NCBI GenBank assembly: GCA_023228025.1
Contig: JALOCD010000112.1
Coordinates: 1-13,488 of the forward strand
Length of the DNA: 13,488 nucleotides
Origin: Prolixibacteraceae bacterium
GTDB lineage: Bacteria; Bacteroidota; Bacteroidia; Bacteroidales; Prolixibacteraceae
Direction of reading: 5' to 3'
The first letter of the stretch is position 1; each line of letters opens with the position of its first letter. Of this stretch, positions 6,721 through 13,488 are shown piece after piece. The notes beneath the pieces are model-generated. The model was given only the letters and a program-made list of their open reading frames with translations. It was not told the origin of the DNA and made no database searches. The translations under genes were made by a program, and so were the position numbers.

Positions 6721-8823
6721 CTACCTGGAATCCCGTAAAGTAAATTCAGTCTGAGCCACCACTGCTCTTCCAAATATATCGTTTACCGATGCCCTGATAC
6801 GATAAAGGCCTGGCTGTTTGGCTTTGAAGCTAGCGTCGGATCCCCCTATCTGAAGGACTCCCTGGTTCGGGGTGTAAACTTCCCAACGAACCCATGGATT
6901 GCCACTTTCGTGAAATTTCCCTGAGCCTATGGTCGGAATCGCCCTGAGCTTAACCGTTCCGGGCACATTAGACGGAACTGAGTCTGTCTGGATAGTAAGC
7001 TGTGGCAATGGGCCCAGGTCCGGGCGTTTTGGTGTTCTTGGTGACGCTAGCATCTCGTCACTCTGTTTTGGGCGCACAATACGGATTTTGCCGTCTTCCT
7101 GGCAGTAAATCATCTCATCATAACCTTTAGGGTTGAAACGGGGTTCGTCTACGGCTATGTCGAACTCGACTGAGTTGCGGATGAGATTCTCGACTTCCAC
7201 AGCAGCGTTAGCGAGGATCTGCCGGTAGGTGATCCCTTTTTCATTTATCTTTTCCAGGTGCAGCCACTTCAGGTCTTGAAGTTGGTATGGTGCGAAAGTG
7301 TAGCCATAGGGTATCAGCACGCAGACTTTGGCTTTGTTTAGCAGACCATTCATGTCCCTGTTGGGATTCCTAAGGTACGCTTGCCGGACGATGGATGCGT
7401 ACATTCTTTGAAATGAAAATGGCAGTCCGGAATTGTCGCTTATCCCCTGCCAACCATTCCAATACCAGAAATATGTCGCTCCTCTATCGTAGAAATAAGG
7501 TATGCTGGAGGCTTTGCACTTGAAATAACTGGGGTTGTACATGGCAATTCCCCAGAGTTTATTAAAACTGCGGGCCGCACCTCTTAGTACGGCAGTGCGT
7601 ATCGCGCAGGCGCTTTCCACGGTATTGGGTATCTGAGTGCCGAACGCCTGGTTATAGTCTCCGGCCATTCCATCCGGGTCTGCATCTTCATCCACTATCC
7701 CCGCGGGGCCTTTTGCCGGGGCCAGTTGATACCACGCGGTCGGCCATATAGCTTCCCAGGATGGATAGTTCTTTTCTATAATCGTCAGATCTCCGCGGCC
7801 AAATTGTTTGTCAATGAATTCGTTTATAACTGAGTTGGCATAGTTTCTATGGGCAGCGGCATTCCAGGTTGTCTCGACAGTGCGGTCTTCAAGCCTTTTG
7901 GCGGCTTCTGCCGGTGTGAGTTTGCCTGCAAGCGTGGTGTCCCTATCAAGTATCAGCAGCTGTTGTATGGCCGGCTCATCGAGCAGAGATGCACGTCCCC
8001 AATAGTTGGAGCGGTAGATATACGCGGGCCAGTCTTCCAGATTCCACTGCATATTTACGGAATACATCGGGCTTCGCCACACCCAATCCGGGTGGAAGCG
8101 GGCCTGGTGCATGTTGTAACCGGCATCCTGATAGGCCTTAAGGTCATCTTCGTTGTTTGCCTGATATTTGCGGGGGATTTTTGAAGAGCGGTCGTATGGT
8201 TGTCCGCTGCTGTCCCTGTCACCGTTGAAGAGGCCTATAAACAGATCCGGATTGAGCCTGATCGTGTATGGATCAACAGGTGGACTCACTTCCTGTCCTG
8301 TCCTGACACTCTCCAGCCCGAACTTCCATCCCAGCAGCATTATCTCTTCGGGGAACTTGATTCCGCGATTGATTTTGAGAACATCCTTGTTATCGGATGT
8401 TCTGGGAAGTGAATAGTCCCAGATGGAGTTCCTGGGCAGTACAGCTTCACCGGTACTCTCGTGGACATATTCCACCGATCCCTGAAGTTTTGGTTCATCC
8501 CAGATATATCGTACGATGGTTGGATGACCGTCTTTTGGCCACGAGTCCATCAGAGCCCACATTTGGCACTGTTCACCGTTGAGCCTTGCCCAGCGGAGTC
8601 CATACCATTGATAGGTCTTACCATCTTCCCATTTGACCGTTGGTCCGGTCTGTATCCATGCTGTAACGACTGTCAGCTTGTTGGTTTTCTCGAATTCTGG
8701 TCTTGCCACGGGGTCTGCCAACAGCTTGTACCGGGCAACAGTTCCGGGAGTTCCCAGGGGCCCGCAATAAACCTGCACTGATGACATTAAAGCAAAAACA
8801 AGAATCCAGATTACATTTCTCAT
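6721..8823 (-). CDS. Putative secreted glycoside-hydrolase-like protein with a C-terminal Ig-like domain
   Basis: From the ATG at 8823 this is a 700-residue protein. It begins with a Sec signal peptide (MRNVIWILVFALMSSVQVYC, then GPLGTPG). A mixed N-terminal region follows, then a barrel-like middle with several Trp/Tyr-rich strands: DDLKAYQDAGYNMHQARFHP, IYRSNYWGRASLLDEPAIQQ, SWEAIWPTAWYQLAP and PYFYDRGATYFWYWNGWQG. These suggest a TIM-barrel glycosidase; LLDEP and GIVDEDADPDG hold candidate acidic residues. The last 90 residues (PQLTIQTDSVPSNVPGTVKL to the end) look like an Ig-like beta-sandwich. I cannot place it in a named GH family. The start was chosen because AGGGGA lies 9 bases upstream and the signal peptide begins here, although the frame stays open to 9000 and beyond. 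A spot count gives 32/60 G+C at 7021-7080 against 21/60 at 11041-11100, suggesting separate origin. Confidence 0.6.
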   Translation of the reverse strand: MRNVIWILVFALMSSVQVYCGPLGTPGTVARYKLLADPVARPEFEKTNKLTVVTAWIQTGPTVKWEDGKTYQWYGLRWARLNGEQCQMWALMDSWPKDGHPTIVRYIWDEPKLQGSVEYVHESTGEAVLPRNSIWDYSLPRTSDNKDVLKINRGIKFPEEIMLLGWKFGLESVRTGQEVSPPVDPYTIRLNPDLFIGLFNGDRDSSGQPYDRSSKIPRKYQANNEDDLKAYQDAGYNMHQARFHPDWVWRSPMYSVNMQWNLEDWPAYIYRSNYWGRASLLDEPAIQQLLILDRDTTLAGKLTPAEAAKRLEDRTVETTWNAAAHRNYANSVINEFIDKQFGRGDLTIIEKNYPSWEAIWPTAWYQLAPAKGPAGIVDEDADPDGMAGDYNQAFGTQIPNTVESACAIRTAVLRGAARSFNKLWGIAMYNPSYFKCKASSIPYFYDRGATYFWYWNGWQGISDNSGLPFSFQRMYASIVRQAYLRNPNRDMNGLLNKAKVCVLIPYGYTFAPYQLQDLKWLHLEKINEKGITYRQILANAAVEVENLIRNSVEFDIAVDEPRFNPKGYDEMIYCQEDGKIRIVRPKQSDEMLASPRTPKRPDLGPLPQLTIQTDSVPSNVPGTVKLRAIPTIGSGKFHESGNPWVRWEVYTPNQGVLQIGGSDASFKAKQPGLYRIRASVNDIFGRAVVAQTEFTLRDSR

Positions 8824-9000
8824 AACGCGAAATCCCCTATTCATACGATCTGGTTGTTTTTTTATACCAGGAAGAGCCAGTGACATAGTGGTTGGAGGAT
8901 TCGTTGTCACAGAAGCGATCAGTGGTGTTTCTGCAAGCACAGGACCTGCCGCTGCAGTTTTCAGGAAAGATCTTCCCGATTTGTTCTCTTTTTTTTCCAT
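8824..9000 (-). pseudogene. Damaged Tat leader fused in frame to the glycosidase-like gene
   Basis: An ATG at 9000 begins MEKKENKSGRSFLKTAAAGP, a typical Bacteroidota Tat leader start in which the twin arginine now reads Gly-Arg (GGA for AGA, one base). About 50 residues follow (AETPLIASV, then proline-rich sequence) before a second ATG (8844) and the Sec signal of the glycosidase-like protein (8823), all in one frame. Two tandem export signals of different type make no sense in one protein. This is best read as the 5' stub of a lost Tat-exported enzyme, for example a Gfo/Idh-type oxidoreductase, joined to another gene. It follows the desaturase fusion stop by about 60 bases. If translation really starts at 9000, the protein would have 759 residues. 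Confidence 0.5.
8833..8838 (-). promoter_or_regulatory. Shine-Dalgarno site AGGGGA that favours the start at 8823
   Basis: AGGGGA lies 9 bases before the ATG at 8823 on the minus strand, good spacing for ribosome binding. Most other genes in this window lack such a site, so it supports both the internal start and a donor that uses Shine-Dalgarno initiation. Confidence 0.5.
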
Positions 9001-9059
9001 TATTCTAAAATGTAAATATTGCTTGGCTTCTATTTTTAAGAAGTGAAGCTGATTAAAGG

Positions 9060-11330
9060 TCAAAACTCATCAAAGGCGATCAATTCTTTTCTTACACCCA
9101 AACTTTTCAGCATGTTCAAACTTGCCTCTATCAATGCCGGAGGCCCGCATAAATAATATTCGATTTCATTGGGCTGTTCATGTTTGCTCAGATACTTCTG
9201 AAACAATACTTCATGAATAAACCCAAATGGATACCCATTTCGGGAATCCTGATTTTTGGATGCGGACAATGCAATTTTAAAAGAAAAGTTTCCATGATTC
9301 TTCTGTAAGTTTTCAAAATAGTCAACGTAAAAAAGGTCGTCTATTGAACGGGCTCCATACCAGAAACTTACTTTTCTTTTTGTTTTTGCCGTGCCGAAAA
9401 GGTAAGACAGATGTGAACGCAAAGGCGCCATTCCAGCACCTCCGCCAATGTAAACCATTTCCCTGTCCGATTGCTTAATGTGAAAATCCCCGTAAGGGCC
9501 TGTAAGTTTTACTTCTTCACCGGGCTTAAGATTAAATACATACGAAGAGCCAATACCTGCATTGGTCACGTTATTATCTGGCGGTAAAGCAATGCGGACA
9601 TTAAACCTGAGTTGTTGATCAGAATCAGGATTGGTAGCCATCGAATAATTCCGTTGCGTATAAAATGAATTTTTGGCAAAGCAACTGCCTAATTCCTGCT
9701 CATCCCAAATTTTTTTAAACGGGCTGTTAATATTGAATTGTTCGAAATTTAATTCGTACGGAGGAATCCTGAGCTGGATATATTCCCCTGGAATAAAGGT
9801 AAATTGAGAACCATTCGCGGGTTCCAGAACCAGCTCTTTGATAAAGGCCGTAACGTTGTTATTACTAACTACGCGAAATGTTTTTCCCTCGTGTAGCGAA
9901 GGGTCCTGTCTGTTTAGGTCATTCAAAAGATGAAGGTATACCTTCCCCTGGTCAGTTTCAACCTCAAACGTGTTTATGCCCACACACACCGGAATGCGTT
10001 TGGGAGAGCCATCCTTTAAATTAAAACGCCCGTTGTGTTTGGTGCATTCAATTAAATCTCCGATAACCACTCCTTCCGACAAATGGGCATTCCCATGTGT
10101 ACAAATTCCATCGGTAGCATAAAATTCATTGTTCACAGTATGATATACTGCATATGTTTTCTGATCATAGTCGAACCTGATAACTTCGCCTTTAGGTAAA
10201 TCAGAAATGCGGCAAACCTCAATTTTGCCATTCACGGCAGCGGCCGGATCGCCAATAAATATATTACGATCGTGGTTGGCTTTGCGCATTGTGCTTTCCG
10301 GTAATTTACGCTCAACAAAATAAGCCGGATCTTTTACCTGTTTCAGAAGAGCCGGAATAATTTCCTTATATGTTTCGATGATTCCGTTATAAGGTTTTGG
10401 ACAATCATGTTTCATTAACTCGTGCAACCTGGGAAGAGCATGGTATGGCACTAAAGGGAACATATGGTGTTCAACATGATAATTCATATTCCAATACAGG
10501 TAACGATGCAATCTGTTCATATAAACCGTGCGACTGTTCAAACGGTGGTCGAGCACATTTTCCTGAAGACCCGCATGTTGGGTTAATCCATAGATTGTCA
10601 TCAGCCATGAACCGAAGAGTGTAGGTAATCCGATGTACATTAACGGAAGGATTGTTCCATAAATTATAGTAAGCGTAACGACAAGCAAATAGATCAGGAT
10701 ATAGATACGGGCTTTAAAAAAAACTTTTCCGAACTCAGATTCAGGCACATAGGTTGTAACCTCAGGGTCAATTTTCCCTAAAGCATGTTTAAATATCCGT
10801 CTGGCTTCGGGTATTGAGCCCCGAAGACCGAAGAACCCTTGCAAAACTTTTACTAAATCGGGGGGCCTGGGGACAGCTATTTCAGGGTCACGACCCCGGA
10901 TAATGGTATCGCTGTGATGACGTGCATGGCTCCACTTCCAGGTAATTGATTGCCTGAAAACCATAAATGACGCTACCTCATATAAAAGATTGTTCATCCA
11001 ATCGGTTTTAAAGGCAGTGCCATGACCAGATTCGTGCCACCTCGAATCGGAAGTTGACGCATATAATGTGCTGTAAATAAAATAAGGAAAAATTACCCAC
11101 CATGTACCCCACAATAAAAAAACGAGGTATGCGGAACCAAAAATTAATCCAAACCAGACTAAGGTATCCCTGATGGCAGGGCCGTCCTTCCGTACCAGTA
11201 ATTCACGCATCTTATCACGCGCAATAGGTGTCTGGTACCATACGGCGTCTGCCAGTCCCATTTCGATGGCTTTCTGTGTTTCAACCCCAATCAGGCTGTA
11301 ATCCCTTATTATTTCTTGTTTCTCCTGCAT
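9060..11330 (-). CDS. Fusion: membrane di-iron desaturase/hydroxylase, Rieske ferredoxin and NqrF-like flavin reductase
   Basis: One 756-residue frame holds three domains. Residues about 50-330 form a membrane fatty-acid-desaturase-type domain with all histidine boxes: HESGH (99-103), HARHH (135-139), QH (251-252) and HVEHH (285-289), set among hydrophobic segments (about 57-90 and 210-248). Residues about 365-470 form a Rieske-type ferredoxin with CTH (410-412) and CTKH (429-432) binding [2Fe-2S]. Residues about 480-756 form a FAD/NAD(P)H reductase like the C-terminal part of NqrF: GEYIQLRIPPYE (515-526), RNYS (560-563, flavin), GGGAGMAP (629-636, pyridine nucleotide) and CGPP (728-731). Electrons would pass from NAD(P)H through FAD and the Rieske centre to the di-iron site to split O2, giving a self-sufficient membrane monooxygenase or desaturase. 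Rhizobial MocD, MocE and MocF supply similar parts as separate proteins. The substrate is unknown. The upstream gene ends 24 bases away. Confidence 0.9.
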   Translation of the reverse strand: MQEKQEIIRDYSLIGVETQKAIEMGLADAVWYQTPIARDKMRELLVRKDGPAIRDTLVWFGLIFGSAYLVFLLWGTWWVIFPYFIYSTLYASTSDSRWHESGHGTAFKTDWMNNLLYEVASFMVFRQSITWKWSHARHHSDTIIRGRDPEIAVPRPPDLVKVLQGFFGLRGSIPEARRIFKHALGKIDPEVTTYVPESEFGKVFFKARIYILIYLLVVTLTIIYGTILPLMYIGLPTLFGSWLMTIYGLTQHAGLQENVLDHRLNSRTVYMNRLHRYLYWNMNYHVEHHMFPLVPYHALPRLHELMKHDCPKPYNGIIETYKEIIPALLKQVKDPAYFVERKLPESTMRKANHDRNIFIGDPAAAVNGKIEVCRISDLPKGEVIRFDYDQKTYAVYHTVNNEFYATDGICTHGNAHLSEGVVIGDLIECTKHNGRFNLKDGSPKRIPVCVGINTFEVETDQGKVYLHLLNDLNRQDPSLHEGKTFRVVSNNNVTAFIKELVLEPANGSQFTFIPGEYIQLRIPPYELNFEQFNINSPFKKIWDEQELGSCFAKNSFYTQRNYSMATNPDSDQQLRFNVRIALPPDNNVTNAGIGSSYVFNLKPGEEVKLTGPYGDFHIKQSDREMVYIGGGAGMAPLRSHLSYLFGTAKTKRKVSFWYGARSIDDLFYVDYFENLQKNHGNFSFKIALSASKNQDSRNGYPFGFIHEVLFQKYLSKHEQPNEIEYYLCGPPALIEASLNMLKSLGVRKELIAFDEF

Positions 11331-11354
11331 AATCTAACTTCAAAAAATTGAGGA

Positions 11355-12170
11355 TTATTTTTTAAAAACGGACTTTAAATGGTTCATCATGTAAACATTT
11401 ACTTCCCATTGATCGGTAACAGGTTGTTGTGTAAAAGGCAGAATGGTCATATATGGATAAGGACCAAATTCAGGAGTAATTGTAAAAAACTGTTGCCCGG
11501 CTTCCTTTTTAAGGTTGATTACCTTTTTCCACCAGCTTTCATGGATCAAAAGTGCCTCTTTCCATTCAGGAACCCGCGGATCGGGGATTTGCGGCCCCTC
11601 AGGAAATCCAACGCGGGCATGAATGTGTTCAGTCCGCGATAGAGCCAGGTTGACAGCTTCCTGCTGGTCTTCCAGAAAAGACTCCGCTACATTACACCAA
11701 TGTGAAAGGTCAAGGGTTAACCGAAGGGCTGGAATTTTCTTTAGATATTCGGCAATAACATGTGCAGCAAAGCTAAATTTACCCCGGTGGGTTTCATGAA
11801 TAATTTTAATGCCATACATCCGGGATATTTCTTCCGCTACCGAAATCAGTTCAGCATTTTGTGCGAATGAAAAGTAATCTTTGCCCGTTTGTGAATTAAT
11901 AAATAAGGGTACGGCAGTTGCCAGGTTCACAAGCCGGATGCGGTATTCTTCTTTATGCACTTTGAAATCACTGTTTTGTGTCTCCCAATGCTGGGCCACT
12001 AACAACAAGTCGTATCCCTTCAGCAAGTTTAATATTTCCTTCTTTTCGGCAGTATTAAGGGGCAGGCTCATTTCAACGCCATCATACCCCGCTCTTTTAA
12101 CCTTTTCGAGAAATATTGCAAAATCCAGATGTTTCGATCCCCATTGCGGGCAAAAAAATTTGACTTCCAT
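11355..12170 (-). CDS. Sugar phosphate isomerase/epimerase family TIM barrel (xylose isomerase-like, AP endonuclease 2 fold)
   Basis: A roughly 271-residue cytoplasmic TIM barrel of normal family length. Metal ligands are visible in the expected order; numbers are from the upstream GTG at 12176, two residues earlier: E128 in IIHETHRGK, D156 and H159 in LTLDLSHWC, H186 in EHIHARVG and E236 in TITPEFGPYPYM. The N-terminal strand VKFFCPQWG and GYDGVEMSLPL are typical. Family members include IolE, IolI, hydroxypyruvate isomerase, tagatose epimerases and the rhizopine gene MocC; they isomerise, epimerise or dehydrate sugars and cyclitols. The ATG at 12170 was preferred over the GTG at 12176 because it is the stronger codon and leads straight into the first strand. 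The gene lies between the dioxygenase (about 70-base gap with a palindrome) and the desaturase fusion, suggesting the same pathway. Reaction unknown. Confidence 0.85.
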   Translation of the reverse strand: MEVKFFCPQWGSKHLDFAIFLEKVKRAGYDGVEMSLPLNTAEKKEILNLLKGYDLLLVAQHWETQNSDFKVHKEEYRIRLVNLATAVPLFINSQTGKDYFSFAQNAELISVAEEISRMYGIKIIHETHRGKFSFAAHVIAEYLKKIPALRLTLDLSHWCNVAESFLEDQQEAVNLALSRTEHIHARVGFPEGPQIPDPRVPEWKEALLIHESWWKKVINLKKEAGQQFFTITPEFGPYPYMTILPFTQQPVTDQWEVNVYMMNHLKSVFKK

Positions 12171-12204
12171 ACGCACTGTATTCTTTACTTGGAAAAATAT
12201 TTTG

Positions 12205-12219
12205 TTACAATCTTTGTAA
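12205..12219. promoter_or_regulatory. Perfect palindrome TTACAA-TCT-TTGTAA, possible operator
   Basis: Six-base arms are perfectly complementary around a 3-base centre. It sits in the short gap between the dioxygenase stop (12240) and the isomerase start (12170), about 35 bases before that start. The size and symmetry suit a dimeric regulator such as a GntR or LacI protein. No second copy was noticed elsewhere in the window, and the loop is too short for a good terminator. The function is a guess. Confidence 0.35.
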
Positions 12220-12239
12220 TTAACCTGTTTATGATAAAT

Positions 12240-13142
12240 TCATTCTTTTCCAAAAATTATATTCCTATTGAATAACATCGGGAAAAACTGCCCTTCAAAT
12301 TTCTCTCCCTTTTTTAATAATGGAACCCCATGTAGCATCTCGCCATCTACCCCAGCGCGTGTCCCATCTGCAAAAACATTGATAACAAATGCCCTTCGCG
12401 GGCGGTCCGAACTGTTTTCAAATGACCCGTGAACTAATAACGGGTGATGAAATGACCCGTAGCCCTTTTTCATTTCAATAGGTACAGGATGTTTTAATTC
12501 TTCCTGCTGCTTTTCATTCAAAAAATTCTTTAATCCTTCCATTTCACCTGTTAAATCAGGTTTATCCAATAAACCCCATTTATGACTTCCTGGAATATAC
12601 TGCAAACACCCGTTTTCCTTCGATGAATCATCAATTCCAACCCATGCAGTAAGGTGTTGAATCGGTACTGAACGGTTCCAGTAGGAATAATCCTGATGCC
12701 ATGCTACCACACCACCATGTTTGGCGGGTTTGCAAAAAAGCTGGTCATGCCAGAAACGGACTGATTGATTCCCAAGCAGCTGATAGGCAGCCATCACGAA
12801 TGCAGGATTCCATAAAATATCGTGAAACCCAGGGGTTATTCTCCAATGCCCTAGAGAATGAAAGATAATTTTATTGGGATCAGTAGATTCATTCGTATGA
12901 AATTCATACAATAAATCATGATTGGGGTGAGCAGGATCCATTATTTCGGTCAACTCGTTCTCGAGACGGGCGATTTGTTCTTCATCTAACAGCTTAATAC
13001 CGGAAAGATACCCATGAACATTAAAAAACTCCACCTGTTCATCGGAAAGTTTGTACTTTTCCCATTCTCCTAATGATGTGGGAGAGTGAAACATGTCTGA
13101 TACCAACTGACTGTGTTTTGAAAGATCTCTTTGCAGTTTCAT
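12240..13142 (-). CDS. Phytanoyl-CoA dioxygenase (PhyH) family Fe(II)/2-oxoglutarate oxygenase
   Basis: A 300-residue cytoplasmic enzyme of normal PhyH length. The iron-binding facial triad is visible: H149 and D151 in VVAWHQDYSYW, and H238 in FHHPLLVHGSFENSS, followed by RPRR (247-250), which supplies the arginine that binds 2-oxoglutarate. WVGIDDSSKENGCLQYIPGS (167-186) is the signature strand pair. The family couples decarboxylation of 2-oxoglutarate to hydroxylation; in bacteria its substrates include ectoine, natural products and small acids, and hydroxylation next to an ether can cause demethylation. The start is the first ATG, 30 bases after the preceding gene fragment's stop. It leads into the isomerase and the desaturase fusion, making two oxygenases of unrelated chemistry in one module. 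Its A+T-rich composition (23/60 G+C at 12901-12960) differs sharply from the preceding gene fragment. The substrate is unknown. Confidence 0.9.
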   Translation of the reverse strand: MKLQRDLSKHSQLVSDMFHSPTSLGEWEKYKLSDEQVEFFNVHGYLSGIKLLDEEQIARLENELTEIMDPAHPNHDLLYEFHTNESTDPNKIIFHSLGHWRITPGFHDILWNPAFVMAAYQLLGNQSVRFWHDQLFCKPAKHGGVVAWHQDYSYWNRSVPIQHLTAWVGIDDSSKENGCLQYIPGSHKWGLLDKPDLTGEMEGLKNFLNEKQQEELKHPVPIEMKKGYGSFHHPLLVHGSFENSSDRPRRAFVINVFADGTRAGVDGEMLHGVPLLKKGEKFEGQFFPMLFNRNIIFGKE

Positions 13143-13172
13143 AATAACAAATTTTTAAATGAATCTTTAAAT

Positions 13173-13488
13173 TTAATGTGGTTCGTGGAGCAACAATAAC
13201 CACTCCTGTTCCGTCGGTTTGGTGATGGTCGCGTTCGCTTCGATCTTCGCCTGCATTGTTTCACCTGACCGGGGATTGAACCAAAGCCCGGCTTGGGGGG
13301 GCGGTGAAGATTCCGTCCAGCTGATGGTGCGTCCACTTAATGAGTAGATTAGCACGTTTTGCCGCTCGTTATCGGCAAGACACCAGTTGTTTTCGGGCTC
13401 CGCGAGCCAGCCGTCACGTGGCGTCATTTGCGGCAGAACGTCCGCAAGATGGTCGCGAACAAAATCGCTGAATGTCAACCTGCCATTT
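13173..13488 (-). CDS. C-terminal end of a secreted glycoside-hydrolase-like protein (collagen-binding-like domain); 5' end outside the window
   Basis: The frame is open from the right edge (reading NGRLTFSDFVRDHLADVLPQ) to the stop at 13173, giving about 104 residues with no stop between. The pattern NNWCLADNERQNVLIYSLSG, then ISW, then AGLWFNPRSGE and a final WLLLLH matches the small beta-sandwich ('putative collagen-binding domain of a collagenase') that ends many DUF4038/GH140-type glycosidases of Bacteroidota and Planctomycetes. The preceding FSDFVRDHL...MTPRDGWL fits the linker after the TIM barrel in those proteins. The catalytic part is outside the window, so intactness cannot be judged. 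G+C is high (38/60 at 13381-13440), unlike the next gene downstream. Confidence 0.6.
   Translation of the reverse strand, partial: NGRLTFSDFVRDHLADVLPQMTPRDGWLAEPENNWCLADNERQNVLIYSLSGRTISWTESSPPPQAGLWFNPRSGETMQAKIEANATITKPTEQEWLLLLHEPH

Noticed and set aside
9001..9063. Extension of the chimeric frame upstream to a TTG at 9063
   Set aside because: The TTG overlaps the desaturase fusion stop, and the added residues have no leader character; the ATG at 9000 starts a recognisable Tat leader.
9060..11330. Fusion gene as an Na+-translocating NqrF subunit
   Set aside because: Only the reductase third resembles NqrF. The N-terminal membrane helix plus plant-type [2Fe-2S] domain of NqrF is absent, and no other nqr genes are nearby.

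Overview
The window looks like an accessory carbohydrate-use region of a Bacteroidota genome. All credible genes read on the minus strand. Supporting signs are a Bacteroidota-style -7 box (TAnnTTTG) upstream of the regulator, a Tat leader of the SFLKTAAAG type, weak or absent Shine-Dalgarno sites on most genes, and enzyme families common in that phylum. The genus cannot be told from the sequence. No tRNA, rRNA, transposase, integrase, SusC/SusD pair or CRISPR array was seen.

Layout, following transcription from right to left. (1) 13488-13173: the C-terminal end of a GC-rich glycoside-hydrolase-like protein, entering from outside the window. (2) 13142-9060: a three-gene oxygenase module. It holds a phytanoyl-CoA-dioxygenase-family Fe(II)/2-oxoglutarate enzyme, a sugar phosphate isomerase/epimerase TIM barrel, and a 756-residue fusion of a membrane di-iron desaturase/hydroxylase, a Rieske ferredoxin and an NqrF-like flavin reductase. 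(3) 9000-6721: a GC-richer secreted glycosidase-like gene, joined in frame behind an unrelated, damaged Tat leader. (4) 6452-5005: decayed genes. These are a stray signal-peptide start, a GH36-like alpha-galactosidase gene cut by an in-frame TGA, pieces of a right-handed beta-helix protein with a frameshift and a stop, and an unidentified C-terminal scrap. (5) 4816-1: an intact, compact hexose operon running from a promoter through a GntR regulator, cupin-type phosphoglucose isomerase, MFS sugar porter and ROK sugar kinase to a type I mannose-6-phosphate-isomerase-like protein that leaves the window. The last two genes overlap by ATGA. Seven tandem copies of a 7-mer fill the gap between porter and kinase.

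How it may work together (inference): secreted hydrolases, several now broken, release sugars; the porter imports them; the kinase phosphorylates them; the two isomerases move them to fructose-6-phosphate. The most notable element is the fused desaturase-Rieske-reductase, which puts the parts resembling MocD, MocE and MocF of rhizobial rhizopine catabolism into one chain, next to a MocC/IolE-like TIM barrel and a PhyH oxygenase. A self-sufficient monooxygenase that oxidatively demethylates or hydroxylates a modified sugar or cyclitol, feeding the hexose operon, is a reasonable but unproven reading.
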